A DNA stretch of 64,000 nucleotides. Origin: Climacteris rufus (Eukaryota > Chordata > Aves > Passeriformes > Climacteridae). The notes beneath the pieces were generated by a model, which saw only the letters and a list, made by a program, of their open reading frames with translations, did no database searches and was not told where the DNA came from. Position numbers and translations under genes: made by a program. The DNA lies in contig VZRZ01008555.1 in NCBI GenBank assembly GCA_013398175.1, positions 2,698,492 to 2,762,491 on the forward strand, given 5' to 3'. This document shows positions 1 through 13,669 of the stretch, in pieces. Within the stretch, counting starts at the first letter, position 1. Every line of letters starts with the position of its first letter.

Positions 1-346
1 TTAGACATCTTTAGCTATACCATATTCTGTAATTTCTATGTAATTGTGAAGTTACCACAACTAAAGACACCAATCAATTTACCTTAATATGGATGGCAAA
101 ATATTTCGACCCAAGCCAAAACTAACTTGATTTTATTTTTGTGTCAGATAAAATCTCAGGGAAAATGCATATATTTTGTTGTCTTCTACCCTTCATCATT
201 CAGCTATCACTTCTCCCACTGCTTTTGGAAAAGGTTGTTGTCTGTTAATCTGTGTAGGTGGTAAAGGGATATAAATATTACTACTAATAATAAATTTATG
301 AAACTTCTTTATCTCACATAATTTCAGAAATCATCCAATATATATC
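1..346. other. AT-rich unique sequence, nothing recognised
   Basis: This stretch is AT-rich, has only short ORFs and shows no repeat signature or RNA-gene structure that I can recognise. Confidence 0.5.
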
Positions 347-675
347 TGTCAGGGCCCTGAGGGCACCACCAGCAGTTTCCCACCCCAGCCTTTTTGGGAC
401 CTCACCCCACCCTGCTCAGGACCCCATTGCAGCCCCTCAGGGTCATCAGTGCCCGTCCCAGTGATGGTGCAACAATGCTGGTCTCCAGCCTCTGCCTCCA
501 TCTCCTTTTAGTCCTGGTTGGAGCCCCTGCCTGTTCTCTGGCCCTGCCTCATCGCTTGCTGTGTTGAGGTGTGTCAATAGACACTGTTACCAGCACCTTG
601 GGACTGTGCCCTGTAGGTCAGGGCATTGGCCAGGGCTGGGTCATTCTCAGGTCTGGCTCCTCCAGTCCATGCTAT
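347..675. repeat. GC-rich block, probable unidentified interspersed repeat
   Basis: The block is clearly richer in G and C than its flanks and begins abruptly with TGTCAGGGCCCTGAGG after an AT-rich run. It is full of CCCC, CCTG and CAGG words but contains almost no CpG, as expected for an old GC-rich insertion whose CpGs have decayed. A short ORF that starts inside it, at 626, has no recognisable domain. It could be a degraded LTR or another avian repeat. I could not match it to a family or fix its right-hand boundary. Confidence 0.35.
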
Positions 676-3600
676 GCCCTCACATAATTGTACAATATAC
701 AATGAAGATTTAATTTGTACATTTCCTGAACTGAACCTAAGTATAAGAAAACACCGAACTTACCAAGCTACTCCAGCAGGGATTATATCACTCTATGGAG
801 GTAATTTCATGGGAAATTAGGCACTGATTTCTACTTTTTTTTTTTTAAGCTGTATTTTCAATTCACTGAGAAATTGGTAATGATACACCCTGCAGGAGGA
901 ACATGTTTGCCAAAGGTTTCATGTCCAGTTTTATGACTAAACTGTATACTGGACAGAAGAATATTCTTATTTGCACCTTAGGAAAACAGCATTGACCTGA
1001 TTCAGTCCATCTCATGAGACCTGAAGAATATAGTTAGAAACATGGCAGCATTAGACTGCCACACAGTCATTTAATGAAGCTCTAAAAAGCAGTTCCTAGG
1101 GCAAATGAACTTGTTTTCCAAAGGAACCGGGTTTTCCAGGAGGAAAGCTGTGTCCGTCGTGTACCATGGCCACTACTATAATTGTAGTTTGCTGCAGAAA
1201 GCAGGTGGTGACTCCCAGAGGACTCTGTTCTGTGGTGATCCCTCCACACTTAGATAGCTTTCTCAGAGCACTACTTGCATGAACATTCATGAGAGGGGCA
1301 GAGAGAGGAGATAAGTACTGACTTTCACTGTCTTTTCTGAGACATGAACCTGAAGCTGCCAAATAAGGTAGGCGGAGAGCATTTCAGGAAAAACAGCAGC
1401 CAGCAGCACATGTCTGACCTGTGCAACTCCTCGGGACATGAACATGCTATGTTGTAGGCCATAGATTGCAGCTGTGTACTGTTAGAAGTAATCAACTGCA
1501 GTGGCTTTGGCCCCCATGAGGATTCCTCTTGCCTCAGGATTGCTCCTGTCCCCAAGGATGAAAAGCTGCCACTGTACGAAGCCTCCAGGTCCAGCCCGTG
1601 GCAAAGCAGATGGATACATATTCCCAGCAGGCACACAAACACATGGACATGTGGATAGCCCCATGGATCAGCACTGAGAATAATGCCTTTAACACACCCA
1701 CACAAGCCCATGCTCCACTCAGTGTCCACATATGAACAAGCACGGAGGCTCAGTCCTGTTCATCATCTGCAGCTATCTGGATTGAAATCCACTGATGAAG
1801 TATGTCACCCCCAGTTTGGGTTTCCCTGGTAGCTGTTCTTAGACATTCCCTGGCACAGGGACCAGTGACCTCCTCAGGTTGACAGCCTCTCGTTCCAGTG
1901 GCTGGCACTGAAACCTCTCTCACCCACTAGCCAGTCCAACTCTAAGTTAAGTTTTAAACAATCCCAAAATTCTCTCCCTTCTACAACCCATAATAAGTCT
2001 ATGTTCCTTTAGGCAATGACACTCTTTAGTTTGCATGGCATTGCAGGGAGTGTGTGCACTGACTCCACTCAGCATTCGCTGGTGGGTTTTACGCCAAAGA
2101 CAATGGTCTCACTATGTTCTTTGGATGCTCTCAGGAACAGCTAAAGTTTACATACATTCAAAAAGGAATGGCCAGACTAATGAAGGATAAATTAATTGGA
2201 GATTAGTATATATATCCAGGCCAGGAAGCTCATGAGCTGTAAGTGTTTGAAGGCTAGGAGAGTATTAAAAGAAAGTGTGATATATACTGGTTTCATTCTT
2301 AAACTCTTTCCTCAACAGGTACTTTTTGTTGCTGTCCTAAACAAGGCACAGGAGAGGTGAACTTTCAGTCTTCTCAAGGATGGCTGTTTTTGGAAGGCAA
2401 TGCTGATCTGTCCCCTTCTAACACAAAGACTTGGTTGAGATTGTAATGAGCATTCATATCTGTCATGTCTTTCTCTACTACAGTCCTGTTTCATGAGAAA
2501 ATATTTCAAATGTCTCCTGCAAATGAAATTACAGAATGACAGGAATGACAATGGTGTCATTTATCACATAAAGATACTGGCAGAAGCAAGGAGGATCAAT
2601 GAGTCAAAGGATAGGTAAGAAACATAAACTGATTTGGGGAACATTTCTCATGTTGCAGATTTAAGACCAGCCATTAAGATCTGTCATTTTTATGAGCTGA
2701 AATTGGTCCTCTAGCACATTATTTGCCATATTTTTTACAAAGCTTATTTTAGCTTTCTTTTACCTGCGGATACAGCAAGACAATATAGGAACCAAGGTAA
2801 AACTGAATACGGAAGGTGAATTACCCTGCAGCCTCTAGATCCTTTTTCACAAGCTGCTTCTTTATTTAACATCTCCACTGTGCCTTTCTCCATAAAGCAT
2901 TACGGTTTTGCTCTGAATTAAAATTGAAGTATTTGCTGTTTAATGTGAGAGGTTTCTTTATAGATTATTTAAGGTACTATTTGTGTTTATAGTCCCAGGG
3001 TATATTCTAATCACCTTTGTTTACCTCATATTCCTTTCCTAATTAACTGACAACCTATTAGCATACATTTTTTTATCCCAGGAGTATTAATTATACATAA
3101 TTTATATCATAAGCATTTATTCCTTATCAGTCAGCTGAATAAAACATTTACCTGTTTATAGCTACTTGAGGTTAACACTTTTATACAAAAAACTCACCTG
3201 AGACTTCCAATCAAATTATCACATTTTTAATTTTCTGTTACATAATGATACTGTATTAGTCATTGTAGTATTTTATTCCACTCTAGGCTAAACAATCATT
3301 TAGTGAAGCAGAGTGTTGGCAGCATTAATTAACCAATGATACATGCTCAGCTGAACAATAAGCTGCAAATAATAAAAATGCAAGATGAGATAATGTATAG
3401 ACCTGTGTTAATCGCATGCTGGCAAGCAGTACTAAACCCTGCCCTCGACTGTACACATGTAGCTCAGTGAGACCTGTGCAGCCAAGGGCAGGTTCTGGCT
3501 CACATGGTAGGATTGAACATTGTCACTCTCAGGCTGCAAAATTCATCATGTGTATTTTATCTTTGCCCACTAACATCAGTCATTTCTGAGCATAAACTGC

Positions 3601-4087
3601 AGAGCAACCAGGTGGAAAAAGGGACTATTCTATCACCTTAGGAAAATAAGCTGATAAAGATACTACTGCAAGAAGCTTTGAGGGGAAGGGGGTCGGAAAA
3701 AGAAAAAAAAAGTAATCTTAGAACATTTTGTTCTTTCGGGACTGGATTCAATTAGTTTAGCGCAAGCCATATCATGCCTTTGTTGCCCTGTTTGCCTAGC
3801 TTTTTGACTGCCACCCCTCTTTCTTACATTTTCTCCTGAGTATTTGTGGGTTTCTTTAATCCTATTGGGATTTTCTGAACTACGTTCATGTTATTCACCT
3901 TTCATTGTTATTTTCATGTAGTATCCTTTCTCATATTTTATTTTTATTTTCCATTTTGCTTCCACTCTGCTGACAGTGGACTTTTAACCCTCAGTCTCCA
4001 ACACTTCTCACTGCATCTTCTGGTTCATTCTCCTCTTCTCTTTGTTTCTGGTCTTCTGTCATATGACTGCCCCCTGCACACACCTTC
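676..4087. other. Gene-free stretch, mostly unique sequence
   Basis: Only short, unconvincing ORFs occur here, on both strands. The interval 1096-1743 carries overlapping ORFs in several minus frames without a domain, so they are probably chance. The part from about 2860 to 3400 is unusually rich in homeodomain-like TAATTA/TTAATTAA words and is discussed as a possible conserved non-coding element. Nothing else is recognised. Confidence 0.45.
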
Positions 4088-4117
4088 TCCCCCCCCCCCC
4101 CCCACGTCCCACNNNNN
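4088..4117. repeat. Poly-C tract with a 5-base assembly gap
   Basis: An uninterrupted C-run (about 4089-4103) is followed by a short C-rich stretch and then NNNNN at 4113-4117, with more C on the far side. The gap marks sequence lost at a homopolymer. The ORF that crosses it (3888-4205) contains unknown residues and is not credible as a gene. Confidence 0.9.
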
Positions 4118-6890
4118 CCCCCGAATATGGTTCTCTATTTACTTAGCTCTTACTTCATTTACTATTCATTATTCCCCTGTTCTTTGTACAACCATTGTGC
4201 ACTAGAGCTCTGGCCATGGAGCAGGCTCCATTGTACCAGGCATTATAGAAACACAGAGCAAATCATGTCCCTCTGACCCAAGCAGCCAGATACAAGAGAA
4301 GAAACTAGAGGAGATGATTGCTGGATCAAAAGAAAACCTTCTCCTTTCACCCCTGCATATATATCATTCAATTTATTTTGGAAGGGGGAGAATAAGGACA
4401 GTGAGATTAAACAAAAGTAGCCAAGGGTGGAAGCACATGACCCTTTAGGGGGGAAAAAAGTAAGAGAACATGGAAAAAAAGCTGAAAAATGTGGGCCAGA
4501 AATTTTCATGGTGGGTGATCTTTAAGGGCAAGAAGCACATAGAAGGACTTTGAAAAGGCCATACAACATGCATGATGCACAGTTAAAATGACAAATACAG
4601 CAACTGATAATGGCCAGTTCTCTCTTGGGGTCAGGATTCATCTGACCAACTTAAACATCTAAAATCTGAGTTAACTACTTGTTTTTTCTATTGTCAACCA
4701 ACAAAGGGAGTTTCTGGGCTGCAATTCACCAGTAAAGCAAATGTCTAAAAAACTAAGGTTGACTGCATCCCAAAAATGTGTCCACCTTTCCTTTTTGACT
4801 GAAAATGAGCCTGACTTCCTCAAACATTGACTCTCTGGAAACTTAAAGCTAGGAAAGAGGGACTCCGCAGGCATGCCTTTCCTTGATAATAAAGTGGCCT
4901 AGGCCCTAACTTTGTGCTTTTTGCTTCTGTGAGCCCAGCAGCTGAAAGCCAAGGCCACCCAGGTGCTGGATGCCTGTGGGAGTCCTCTGACCATGCACAT
5001 ACCCAGGTCTAATCAACTCAGGGCTCTGTCATGGTTTCCTCCTCCTCCATTTGGAAGGATGGTGACATTGTGCTCCCAGGAGCCAGGATGCATGTAGGCC
5101 CATTTATCTTTTTTACTTTGTCTCAAATCTTGTTGTTTTCTTTTTCAACATTCATTTGCTAATGTAGGATCTTCAACCCTGCTGTGGCTGGCCTCTTAAT
5201 TGGGAATGCTACTTTTAATTTGATTGAGAATTCACACAGTGCTCCACACACAACCTCCATAAACCTCTAGGTTTGTCAGGAGCAGAGCTATCCTGATACT
5301 ACAAGACACTGTCTGGTTTTTGTTAACTCCATTGGTACATGATATTTCTGTGTGATTCCCACAGCTGTTAGGAGAAGGTGAAGACTTTGGAATATCCTTC
5401 TTCTGAGCACTTCTAAGATGGTTTTTGCTTTTTAACAGCAGTTTGCTGCTTCTATCAGTTTTCTAAACTAAATCAAGCAGATAGGCTACCTCCTGACCAC
5501 TAGTGACTTCAGTGTTTGAAGAGAGTTTCTTTGCCTACGCAGATTGGTCAGAAGACTCTGATCTCTACAATGCCAGAGATCTCTGGAACTGATTGAAGTG
5601 CTCTTTATGGAAGGTGTTTGGCTTGTTGTAACAGTAGTAGGCACTGAACAAAATTTTTTCAACTCCCACTTCCTTGTAGAAGAGGAAGTAATTACTTTGG
5701 GTGTAGATGCTGTACATGACCACTCCCTTCAGAATGGTCTTTCTGTTTCCCTTGATGTTTTTCTCCTTTTTTTAACACTTTACAAGGAGCCTTAAATTTT
5801 ACAGAGGTTCAATTATTTGACTGAATCAATTTGTTCTGTGTTCAGCACCAAGACATCAAGAAACCTTGTGAATGAGATGAGAGGGAATTGTGCCTTCACA
5901 AAGGTATGCAAATAGCACTGCAATTACCTGCTTTGCTACTTGCTGTATGTTGCTGTGTGCTGCTGAAACAGAGTGCTGAGGCCACCAGAAGATGCGAAGA
6001 ACATCTCTTGCCTCTCACAGCCTTTTAGAACAACAATCCAGATACAGATGCCTGCTCCACAAACTCCTATCCCTCTTCCTCTGTCAGACAAGGGGTTCAT
6101 TTCTGTCCCTGTGGCTGCCAAGCTGTGCTCTGCATACCACCAGCAAGCCATGAGGTTGTGGTAATGATCAGCAGAAGTCTAGTGAAGCATAATTATCCGT
6201 CATTATGTCGTCTTTGTGTTCAGTAAAAGTGTAGACCAGTAGGATACATGGTGACCTACAGGAATGCCCCATTGTTGGCAAAAATGCTTCCTGGTTCACC
6301 AGATGTTGAAGCCTGAACAGTGGCTTTGTGATTAAAAAAGTGAAAAATTATGTTTCAAGCTGTACAATTGTTTTAAATTGCACCAGATATCATGTGAAAT
6401 CCCAAATTATGATTTAGCAAGTTTTCTGCCTGCATCTTATTAGAATTTTCTCTGCTTAGTTTCTTGGTGACAATAAGGCTTCTGGGGCTTTTCACTCTTC
6501 TTAGTCCTCCTGATACAGCTGAAATTTTATTTCTCCTGCTGTAGCAATGTCTTGGCTCTGCCCCAGCAAACCTACTGAAAACACTGAGACTGTAGCATTG
6601 CCACTGATGACACAATATGGCTTCTTAATACCTTTGTTCCAGCTGAGGAAGCCACCAGTGTCCTTGATCCCAGAGAGACTTCACAGTACTATTCTACTTG
6701 TGAACCTAGTGTATTTAATGCATATAAATATTTCAAGACCATCAATATGCAATATTGGCAATTTCTGTCTGTATGCTTACTCTTAAGAAAGCTTTTGAAC
6801 CATGCCCTTATGAGTCTGACACAACTGTTTCTCAGGAGTAGTGACTGAAAACAGTGCTGAAACACACAGAGCTGAACAACTGCTCCCTTT
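4118..6890. other. Gene-free stretch, nothing recognised
   Basis: There are short ORFs only. An AATAAA near 4888, within a slightly GC-richer patch (about 4860-5100), could be the end of an unrecognised old LTR or simply chance. I see no CR1 tail, no microsatellite of note and no RNA gene. Confidence 0.45.
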
Positions 6891-7490
6891 CAGAGAATAA
6901 CAGAATCACAGAATAACGTAAGTTGAAAGGGATCCACAAGGATCATTGAATCCCAGTCCTGGCCCTGCACAGCACCTCCTCAAGAGTCATTCCATGTACC
7001 TGAGAGCATTGTCCAAATGCTTCTTGATCTCTGTCAGGCTTGGTGCTGTGAGCACTTTCCTGGGAAGCCTGTTCCAGGGCCCAATCACCCTCTGGATGAA
7101 GAAACTTTTTCTAATATCCAGCCTAAACCTCCCTTAACACAACTCCATGCTGCTCCCTCATATCCTGTCACTGTCATCACAGAGAAGAGATCAGTGTCTG
7201 CCCCTCCTCTCCCCCTCACAAGGAAGTTGTAACTGCAATAAGGTCTCCCCTCAGTCTCGTCTTCTCCAGGCTGAACAGACAAATTGACATCACTTTCCCC
7301 TCAAGGCCCTTCACCATTTTTACACCCTCCTTTGACACTCTCTAATAGTTTAATGTTTTTTTATATTGTGACACCCAAAACTGACCCCAGGACTCGAGGT
7401 GAGGCTGCTCCAGTGCAGAGCAGAGCAGGACAATCCTCTCCCTTGACCAGCTGGTGATGGTGTGCCTGATGCATCCCAGGACTCATTGGC
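6891..7490 (-). mobile_element. CR1 LINE, 5'-truncated 3' fragment
   Basis: The minus strand carries the last roughly 600 bp of a CR1 non-LTR retrotransposon. Its 3' end lies at the low coordinate, where the tail reads as degenerate CAGAATCACAGAATAAC units, the reverse complement of the avian CR1 ATTCTRTG tail. The body holds the block that encodes the C-terminal tail of the CR1 ORF2 polyprotein (endonuclease and reverse transcriptase). Residues like DTDLFS and ILEKVSSS are visible on the minus strand at 7085-7282, but frameshifts break the frame. The reverse transcriptase and endonuclease domains are missing, so the copy is dead. Length is typical of avian CR1 copies. Confidence 0.9.
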
Positions 7491-8085
7491 CCTCTAGAGA
7501 AAAGCATAAGGTCAACTTTTCCATTTTTAGGTGCTTAAAATTAAGCATCTTGCTCTACAGTGAGGCCTTTAGGTGACTTAAATTTTACTGAGGTGCATCA
7601 CATAAAGCAGTCAAGATTAAAACCAAAAATAACCCTGGCTGAGATCCTAAGGAATGAAAAAGCCTCGAGCAATTTTATATGGGACATTTAGTGTTCAGAC
7701 TCATCAGCTGTCAGTGCTGATTCCGTTCTCTGCCCTACAGTGAGCACTGAGCCTGGTTGAAAACAGAGATGAGTTGTGTGGGATCCCCTCTTTACTGTCT
7801 GGGGTCCAAAGTCTCTCTCAGATATCTTGATACCCATGGATATTGACTTTCCTTGCTCACACACACCTCTTTAAAAAAACCCAAAATAACACAAAACCTA
7901 CACTTTAGTCCTTTGTAGCCCTGAAATGGAGGACCCCCAAGCTGTTAGACTTTTTTATCATTACAACCAGTTCTTCATCAGAGTATGGCATTTCTACTGG
8001 TCTCTGAGCTTAGACATCATGTTGCATCTTTTCCTATAAGAACCAAAAGTTCAAATTATTTCAGAAAAATCAGACATTATAAGGA
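7491..8085. other. Unique sequence between two CR1 fragments
   Basis: No ORF of note, repeat signature or RNA gene is visible here. Confidence 0.45.
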
Positions 8086-8166
8086 TGTGGACATGGCAGT
8101 GTTAAGTTAATCGCTGGACACAATTTTAGAGGTCTTTTCCAACCTAAATGTTTCTGTGATTATATA
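8086..8166 (+). mobile_element. CR1 3' terminal fragment
   Basis: This is a short piece of a CR1 3' end. The words GAGGTCTTTTCCAACCTAAA and TTTCTGTGATTATAT match the conserved end of avian CR1, just before the ATTCTGTG-type tail. Only about 80 bp are recognisable, and no coding sequence remains. Confidence 0.75.
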
Positions 8167-11100
8167 AGGATGTCCTAGCAGAAGAAAATCCACACCTTAA
8201 TGAGGCTTGGCTTGCTCCTTGGGCAGGCAATGCTTTTGACACAATACACAGTATATCAGAAATTTCCATTGGAGCAAATTAACATGATCCCATTCAGTGA
8301 ACAGAGTCATAAAATGTAGGAGTTATTTCTTCCCATTTGATTGTTTCCTAGTGTTCTGTGAAATACACCAAATATTCATGTTCCAGAATCAAAGCCCCAA
8401 AACATTCAAAAAACATTCTGTAAATTAAACAGCCTTTCAGAATTACAGCACCATATTAATTCTCTCAGGCTATATTTAAAGTTGGCATCTACCATTATAT
8501 GAAGTATGAGATACATTCTGGATGCTTTGATTTCATTTTAGGAGCAAAGTAACTTCATTGTTTTTAGTATTAAAATCAGCTTCACTTAAGATGCCTGAAG
8601 GAAGAATTTAATTTCTTTTGCTTTAAGAAAGTAAACTGCCAAATCATTATTTAGGTTATGAAGTCTACAGGGAAACCTGTCTTTGTCACAGGAAATGATC
8701 AGTTAATAAGAGACTGTCCACAAAACACATGCAGCAATTTGAGTAGTCTTCAGAAGTCAAGAGAATATTGTGCAATTAATGACTTTAGTATGAATATTAA
8801 AATATTTGTCATTTCTCTTGAAGAAGTTACTCCTGAAGTGACACTGAAAATTTTAAATAGAAATCTCAAGGTCCGATATAAAACTAGCAGCTTTCTAGCC
8901 CTTACATTTGTAGCAAATGGGTTGAATCACACCACAGAAAGACAAACCAGAAAATAATTAAAAAAAAAAAATCTTACGGTTTTAAAGTTTCATTATTACT
9001 GAGGGCTTGAGGTTGATAATATTACATAGTCCCAGCCTCTGATAACATTTTTTACCTGGAAAATACTGTGGAAATGCATTACAAAAATGTAGCAGAATGC
9101 ACATTTAAATCTCATTATAAATGCTTTGTTGGGCGTGTTTATGAAAGAAGGATCATCACAGACTCAACAGAGGAAATCTTTCACTATGCTATATAGGCTA
9201 CAGAGAAGATGAAGCCACTTAAATACTGTGCCTCCATCCTTCAGTTTGTTTTTTGGCTGTTCAGTGGATTATGAAATTTGTTTGTTTCAGGAGTATCTGG
9301 ACAATGTAATGCATGTTTAAAACATCTAGTTCTGGCAAACTCTTTCCAATTAAAAATGGTAGCAGGGAATGTGGAAGCTTCCTTCACATCTGCCTTAGGA
9401 CCTAGAGGTCCTGGTCACCCACCTTTTATTGCACATTTCTTTATCTTGTTGTCCATTCTTCCTTCCTTGTCCAAGTCTTGTCCTCTTCTTCCTCATTTAC
9501 CTTCGCTTTTCATTCTTATCTTTTCATAGAGAGCAATTCTCAAGTGCTTTGGTGAATTGTTTTAAAATCCCCTACCCCAGTGGTAGCTCTTCTCTTCCTG
9601 CTAGCTGCCTCCAGGAGCTGGCAACAGATCAATCTGGATGAAACAATTGCTTTCAGTTATGCTTTTTTCAATTCTTTCATGCAGGAAGGGAATTCCAATA
9701 GCCACTGTAGTCCATGGACCTTTCCAATTCCCAATGAAGAGACTTCTAAGCCTAATCCACCAAAAATCCTTGTTAGCAGCTGCTGGACCATAAATGTTTG
9801 GCTGCTCTACAGACCACATATGGTAGTGGATGCTTCAATAATGAGTGAGAGATCTCTTGTCCACATCAGCTGTACAAAACTTAATTATATTTCACCTTGC
9901 CCTTTCCCAGAAATAGGTCAGCTACATGGAAGATAAATTAATATCCCTGGAAAAAGGATGATGGAAGAGCATTTAGTCATTGCATATACTACTTGAAAGA
10001 AGGAGAAAAATTCAGTTTCTAACCAACAGCTTTTCCTAATATTTCCTTCTCTGTTGAATAATGATAGGCAAAGGTGTATCTTTCCACCACTGGGTTTTTT
10101 GTGCAGCATTCTCTGGTAATACATATTTTTGTGTTGTTCAAACAGAAAACATATTTTGCTGTTTCTTGAAAAGTCACATAATTTACATTGGGAATTTCTG
10201 CCTATCCTGATTTCTGTTCCAGAACCACTCAAATTGAGAGAGCTGAGTACTTTCCTTTGTATGAGTGTATATGAAGCTAAACTGGGGTATTGTGAAAAAC
10301 AGTTCACAAAGCCAGTAGAAAGCTATATATAAATTGATATTCTCATTTCAGATGAAGCCTGAGACAAAAAGGATATAGGTAAACACAGCTGCAACATTTT
10401 TAGGCATATAATCAAAAGTATGAAAAAATATTGGAAAACTATGTTAATTATTGTAATTAAAATGTGAACAGTATTGATGGAAAAATATCTTTAAAGCATA
10501 TAAAATCAAAACAAATCTTTTAACATATGGGAATTTATTCTAGAGAAACATATGCCAGAACAAAAGTACCAGTTACCTGCTTGCTTCTTACTGTTAGCAG
10601 AAGTTGAGACTTAAGTGAGAAGCAATAAATAGAAGAAATGCACTTCAGTTTTGGTTCACTGAATCCCCTACTTTATGAAGAAATGAGAAACTAGCATCAA
10701 AACAATAACAGAAGGGGTTTTTAAAAATGGTCTCTGTTAAGACACTTGCCTCTCCGTCTGCAGCTTCAATGTCATTCCCTTCTCATATCTTGTTTCCGTA
10801 TCATTTCCTTTCCTTCCTTCCTTATAAGTCTTTTGATTCTGATTTTTCCCTTAGTCCCTATAGATATTTTCTCTTTGTCTCTTTGTGAATGTCACAATAA
10901 GTGAGAACACGCTGCACTTTCAGCTGCACTTGCTTCCACTGGGCTTAACCACAACTGTAAAATGAAATTGATCTGTGTAAGGTCCCTATGCAGTCTGTGG
11001 AGACTGGCAAGGTCTCACCAGATGGACTCACATTCAGAGTAGAAGGCAAACTAGACATTTTGGTGTGCCAAAGGACGGCATGACTGTGCAGGCAACCTGA

Positions 11101-13493
11101 GACAGCCAGATATAGACAGGAGGTCTCTATCAGCTCCCTGTCATTCCATGGAAGACAACTGAGGCCTCACAGAAGAACTTTCCACTGCTTTGTCTTTCTT
11201 AGGTTCATGCTTTTTTTTGCTAATAGATGCCACCAACAGTTTGCTTTCCAGCAGTCTTCTATTCAACAGGATCCCAACAATTTTCTATTCAACAGTCATA
11301 ACAACAGAGGAGGAACAGTTTTGAAACCTAATATTTTAGGTGACATATACCCACCTAAAGACATTAGATAGTCTAAGGACTAAAATGACTAAATACTACT
11401 CTACTGTATACCACTTGCCACAGCTCCAGTCGCACTGGAATAAATCCAGATACAGGCCTGCTAAATCCTCTTTCAAAGCAGGAAATGCAGTGGCCTTGAC
11501 ACTGCTACTATCAGTGGCTTGCAAGTACAGCTGGATGCAGATCATATTCTGCTCTTCAGCACAGCGCTGTTCCTGGTCCTTGTGGTCAGAGGGCAGTCTC
11601 TGTGCCTCTTATGGAGCACCCTCCACTTAGTACAGGCTGTGAGGCATGAGCGGTCTTGAGTACAGTGTGAGAAGTGGAGTGAGTGACCTGCTCTACAAAG
11701 TCAATGAAGTCCTGAAGCAGGATGTGAAGAGGCACTGATAGCTCCACAAATCAAAATAGCTACCCGGTAATTATTTGGAGAGATGGGCTTTTTCTGGTTT
11801 TCCATTCAGAAACTATTTTTCTTAATTTATCTTTTGGAGGGAGAGCTGACATCTTTCTTCCACAGAGAAACATTTAATTTTAAGATAATTTGTGCATAAT
11901 ACTTTGCTTTCACATTGCTTCGAACAGAATGATTTCCCATTAAGATAAAGCAAGGATGAACAGACTGCGGCCACTGAACAGAGTGTTCTGGCAGAGCAGA
12001 GCAGCAGTATAATGACATTAAGAGTTAGATTTTTAAGACATTCAAAAATAAATTAAATTAGAAAATAAAATTAAAAAAGAAAAAGTCCAAGATTGAGTAA
12101 TACTGAGTCACTTGGAGGTCTTTCACAAATGCAGAACAATTGGCTTCACCTACAGGCCTCAACTGCTCCAGCTGGTCATTACCTTACTGCTAAAGCCCTT
12201 TGCACAAGCCAGTAATGTTTAAATAATCCACATCCAGACACTGTCTTACACCTTCCTTGGTGGACTGCAGTGCAAATGCCTGGTACAATTAATTAACATT
12301 GGGACCACAACCAGAGTCTCTAGCTTCCAAAACAAATGCTCAGTCATGTAGCCAAAAGCACAGTTCCAATGGCATAAGCCAATTTGCTCCCTGTTTTATG
12401 AAACTTCCATAGTGTTTAGAATCACTAAGTCACAGTAGGTCTGGCACTTCATGTTATGAACCTTGGTGAGCATTTCTTTACCCACCCAAACACAAATGTA
12501 AGCCTCTATTGCTAATTCTGCTGTCTGAGGCATTTTTGTTTGACTGCAAATCATATGTAATGATGTGAAATTTGGCAACATACATAACATACATGCCTGA
12601 GCCCAATTAAGACATGAATCTGCCTGCATATGTGCATACGTCTGCTTCCCTTCTAAAAGTTTGAGCATTATTTTGTAGTCTGTGTGTTTCTCATGTCACT
12701 GCCTGTGATCACTCTTAATATGCAGGCGGCTATAGCCAAATTTCCTTTGTAGTTATGAATCACCTCATTTACTTGCAGTCATCTGAAAGTTAAGTTTCAA
12801 ACATGAGTGGATTGTCTGGATTTCCTATATATTCAGCAGACTGATGCAGACACTTCTAGGAGGCAATTTGTCCTACCAGAACTTAACTGTTAAAGAGAGT
12901 CATTTGCCCTGAGGTGGCTTGTCTCTCTCTGCTTGCTGAACACTGATGTAGTCTAAGCTCTACCTTACAAATAAATAGACTTTTCAGATGGCATGAGTCA
13001 CCTGGGAGCCATCCCGTCCTTGCATGCTATTGGCTTGCAAATAATAACTCTGTTTTGTAATTTCAGATTAATTTTACTTCTATAAATAGGCAGAGATTGA
13101 AGAAACTATGGAAAGTACATTTCCTGATGCAATTTCATTTACGTTCAAACACTGTATACACTTTAAGGAGAACAGCTATGAGAAAATTCCAGAGATCAGC
13201 AAAAATTTACCTTTTTTTGTTTTTCTGTGGATGCACTTTACAGAAATAAGTTTTATTGAAATACTTCTTGGGACTCCATACAGCCAGAGGTAAGACCTGC
13301 TTGTTGACCTCTCTTAGCTCTACTCATTCCCTTGATGGGAGGAAAAAGTAATTGTTCCATTGTCTCCACTGAGACTTTTGTTCTCTATTATTCTACCTTC
13401 TTGTAAGATGCAAGAGTAAAGAGCTTTTTTTAAGGACATTACAAGTATAAGTTCCTTATAACTTTAAGGATCTTACAAGTGTAAATTGATCAA
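8167..13493. other. Long gene-free stretch
   Basis: This is AT-rich sequence with isolated short ORFs. The longest are 118 aa (9580-9936, plus) and 129 aa (9918-10307, minus). Neither resembles a known family, and they overlap on opposite strands. A 13-bp word, TTCTATTCAACAG, occurs twice near 11257-11297. A small CTTCC run sits near 10810. I see no transposon tails, tRNA or satellite. Confidence 0.45.
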
Positions 13494-13669
13494 ACATGGA
13501 GCCTTGGAATAGGCTCCCTAGAGAAGTGGTGGAGTCACTATCCTTGAAAGTGTTCAAAAAATGAGTAGACATGGCATGTCATGATATGGTTTAGTGGTCA
13601 TGGTGGTCAAAGTTTGGAATGGCTGATCTTGGAGGTCCTTTCCAACCTTAATGATTCAATGATTCTATA
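13494..13669 (+). mobile_element. CR1 3' terminal fragment
   Basis: The plus strand shows the classic CR1 end. A block related to 'GGAATAGGCTCCCTAGAGAA' plus 'GTGGTGGAGTCACTATCCTT' (C-terminal ORF2 region) is followed by GGAGGTCCTTTCCAACCTTA and a tail ATGATTCAATGATTCTATAA. About 175 bp remain. The copy is 5'-truncated and has no functional ORF. Confidence 0.9.

Noticed and set aside
1096..1743. Cluster of overlapping minus-strand ORFs
   Set aside because: Several frames are open at once in a less AT-rich patch, with no domain; this is consistent with chance.
3888..4205. 105-residue plus-strand ORF
   Set aside because: It runs through a poly-C tract and an assembly gap and is hydrophobic low-complexity sequence.
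9580..10307. Two ORFs of 118 and 129 residues on opposite strands
   Set aside because: They are unrelated to any family that I recognise, overlap only slightly, and lie in sequence with no other gene signals.
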